A DNA stretch of 64,000 nucleotides from Nilaparvata lugens. Taxonomy: Eukaryota > Arthropoda > Insecta > Hemiptera > Delphacidae. Numbering within the stretch: position 1 is the stretch's first letter; every line of letters starts with the position of its first letter. The translations under genes and the position numbers were made by a program. The DNA lies in NCBI RefSeq assembly GCF_014356525.2, contig NC_052508.1, positions 64,351,417-64,415,416 of the forward strand, given 5' to 3'. This document shows positions 61,605 through 64,000 of this stretch, piece after piece. The notes beneath the pieces were generated by a model that saw only the letters and a list, made by a program, of their open reading frames with translations, had not been told where the DNA came from and ran no database searches.

Positions 61605-63028
61605 TGTTGACGAACTTATGTTGTGTTGGTGACCTTACAAACTTGAGAGTAGTTTTCATTGTTTTGACATAGAACATGTTTCAATAGTTGGAACTTGGAG
61701 TGTTGGTGGTCTTCAGCACACCCTTTTCAAGGAAATAACTGGGAAGAAGTTCTGAACAGCAGAGATAGAAATCACAAAAATCACTAGTTGGTTAAGAAAT
61801 AATTTATTGTCATTAAATTGAAAATAAATAACTTTTTTTTACTTTTTCTTTAACAAATAGGACAAAGCCACATATGACAACAATGAAGCTTCATTATTAT
61901 GATGAAAGTAGTAAATATTGTAATTGCCCGCTAATAGAACGATCTGGCAATATAAAGTATTTTTAGGAGTAATAGTAAATGATTAATCGAAATGGAACAA
62001 GAACATAACATTTACAACTGCCAAAATAAGGAAGCTTGTATACAGGGTGTTTACGAACTCTCTATCAATACTCTAGGGCATTTTTCCTGGGTGAAAAACA
62101 TATCTAAATATCATATTTAAATTGTCCTGAAGTCTTCAGTAACTCACACAGCGGCCATTTTGCTTTTTCACTAAAATAACGTTACATAACCCTCTAAAGG
62201 TCATAACTGTCATATCTCAGTTAAATGGTCCAATCCTAAAAAATCTGGTACCAATCGATAGGCAATTAAATTTACTAAAAAACGTTATTCCTTTAAAGTT
62301 CTGTAAAACCATCGGTTTTTGAGTTATTCAAGAAACAAAATGTTCAAGTGCCCGCCATTTTGTTTTATGAATTCAGAAATTATCATAATTTTTTTGTAGC
62401 TTTTTATAGTTGTTATAAATGATTGTGCAAAGTTTCAATTTCGTACGTTCAACAATTATTTAGAAAAAAATAAGTGAAAAATCAAAATGGCCGCTGTGTG
62501 AGTAACTGAAGACATCCGGTCAGTTTAAATATGATATTTAGATATGTTTCTCACCCAGGAAAAATGCCCTAGAGTATTGATAGAGAGTTCGTAAACACCC
62601 TGTATACAAGCTTCCTTATTTTGGCAGTTGTAAATGTTATGTTCTTGTTCCATTTCGATTAATCATTTACTATTACTCCTAAAAATACTTCATATTGCCA
62701 GATCGTTCTATTAGCGGGCAATTACAATATTTACTACTTTCATCATAATAATGAAGCTTCATTGTTGTCATATGTGGCTTTGTCCTATTTGTTAAAGAAA
62801 AAGTAAAACAAAAGTTATTTATTTTCAATTTAATGACAATAAATTATTTCTTAACCAACTAGTGATTTTTGTGATTTCTATCTCTGCTGTTCAGAACTTC
62901 TTCCCAGTTATTTCCTTGAAAAGGGTGTGCTGAAGACCACCAACACTCCAAGTTCCAACTATTGAAACATGTTCTATGTCAAAACAATGAAAACTACTCT
63001 CAAGTTTGTAAGGTCACCAACACAACAT
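61605..63028. repeat. 1.4-kb inverted duplication (palindrome)
   Basis: The left arm 61605-62040 and right arm 62607-63028 are near-identical complements. For example, TTATGTTGTGTTGGTGACC at the left outer end and GGTCACCAACACAACATAA at the right, or AAGGAAGCTTGTATACAGGG and CCCTGTATACAAGCTTCCTT at the inner ends. The centre, near 62323, is a MITE with its own inverted ends. The inner 120 bp of the arms is LINE B sequence. The remainder of the arms is unidentified. Confidence 0.92.
62041..62607. mobile_element. MITE family T, complete copy at the palindrome centre
   Basis: About 127-bp inverted ends start ACAGGGTGTTTACGAACTCT and end AGAGTTCGTAAACACCCTGT, with ACACAGCGGCCATTTTG and its complement inside. 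The 315-bp centre is unique and non-coding. A truncated copy lies at 8995-9325. TA flanks both ends. Confidence 0.85.
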
Positions 63029-63160
63029 AAGGTCACCAACACTCCAAGTCCTTACTATTGAAACATTTTTTCAAGTCAATGAGAATTACTAAAGTGTACA
63101 AGTTCACTAACAATGAAAATTACTCCAAGTGGATAAGGTCACCAACACTCTAATTTAAAA
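63010..63160 (+). repeat. Short degenerate tandem repeat
   Basis: GGTCACCAACAC recurs at intervals of about 20-100 bp (near 63014, 63032 and 63138) with CTCCAAGT words between. It continues the outer end of the palindrome's right arm. Confidence 0.55.
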
Positions 63161-63890
63161 AAAATCACAAGTCCAAAAAGTGCAACCACTAAAATTGCTT
63201 GCACTTTCTCATCCAGTTCATTCAGGCTTTAAAATTGAATTAAATCTACCTCTATTTTTTGTATCAAAAAGCTTGCGATTTTGATGCCTTGAAGTGAATA
63301 ATCTTTCTTCTTCCTATCCAACTATAATTGATTTTTCTAAGTAGGTCAATAAATTCACCCAAAAGTCAAAAAACCGCCCTGCCCCAACGTATGGGAACTT
63401 TTGAATTCTGTAAAAAAGGTTCTTGTTCCTCATGTGTAGCTCTATAATACACTAAAAAATCAGACCAAAATATTCAAAATACATATGATATACAAAAATT
63501 AACCTAATCTCCCATGCTAATACACATACAGTATAGGAACTTGAATTGTCAAGCCCGTAACTTGCAAACGATAAGCCCGATTGCTTTAAAACTTCAAACA
63601 CTTATAAATCACATTTAGATCTAAAATTTGACACCAAACACAGTTCAAAACATTGAAAAACCCCACCTTTTTCACTTGTAAACAGGAGCTCACTTCAACA
63701 GATGTAGCCACCAGTTCTGCCAACTGGCAACAAATGCATACAGTGCATAAATAATGCATATAGTGAGATCCACGTTTCAAAGTCAGAGAAAAATATAGAA
63801 ATCCATTGTTGCAACTTTCTCTTTCTCACCGCCTACTATAGTAGATAGCTGTGATTCAAGTTATCCACGGTAGATCTGATCTGATATTAA

Positions 63891-64000
63891 TTTTTCCTAC
63901 AGTTACGTTGAAAAGTGGCCATTGCTGCACTGATTACAGAACGCAAAGAATCACTTTTCCGCTCTAGTGCGGGAAAAATTTTTCTGCACTCCAGATTTGC
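63891..64000 (-). mobile_element. MITE family G, copy 3, cut by window end
   Basis: Begins TTTTTCCTACAGTTACG and runs through AAGTGGCCATTGCTGCACTG and TTCCGCTCTAGTGCGGGAAA, the complement of the right half of the copies at 26925-27470 and 45358-45867. Confidence 0.85.

Larger units (their letters stand above)
60107..64000 (+). other. CFAP44: CFAP44 intron 22, incomplete
   Basis: At least 3.9 kb, made largely of repeats. I found no further CFAP44 exon before the window end. 63181-63890 has no recognised feature. Confidence 0.65.

Overview
This is eukaryotic DNA and almost certainly an insect genome: AT-rich, with long introns under GT/AG rules, hexamer-tailed LINEs, mariner, Tc1 and piggyBac relics and many short foldback elements. 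The frequent TAGGCCTA-type and ACCGGTAC-type words and the crowd of small MITEs suggest a hemipteran, possibly a planthopper. That assignment is inference only. No prokaryotic features, CRISPR arrays, rRNA genes or intact tRNA genes were seen.

The one host gene I can support is CFAP44 (WDR52), a cilia and flagella associated WD-repeat protein, on the + strand. I assembled 22 coding exons from 15640 to 60106 by following reading frame, splice phase and similarity to the CFAP44 family. Every junction keeps phase, giving about 1397 codons. The first 850 or so residues are WD-repeat beta-propeller sequence and the rest is mostly charged coiled coil. The gene runs off the right end of the window. 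An RFX-type X-box (15351-15364) lies about 275 bp upstream of the ATG, the expected regulatory signal for a ciliary gene. Two decayed partial copies of the gene's own exons sit in its introns (copy of exon 7 at 31529-31609, copy of exon 13 at 39382-39451).

Left of the gene (1-15 kb) is transposon-rich intergenic DNA: a 1-kb foldback element, tRNA-derived SINEs, a decayed LINE with ORF1, endonuclease and RT relics (4012-8690, minus strand), a 5'-truncated R4/Dong-like element inserted in TAA repeats (9600-10748) and several MITEs. The introns of CFAP44 carry most of the remaining repeats: a 2.8-kb TIR element without visible transposase (18522-21358), LINE 3' ends, a Tc1/mariner-superfamily pseudogene, a gag-only LTR retrotransposon with near-identical 1.5-kb LTRs (46639-53613), an internally deleted mariner (55569-56310), a homogeneous 30-bp satellite (40622-41121) and a 1.4-kb palindrome with a MITE at its centre (61605-63028).

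I found no new multi-gene system. The points most worth following up are the X-box, the relic exons, the gag-only element with an open frame continuing past its UGA stop, and the large palindrome.
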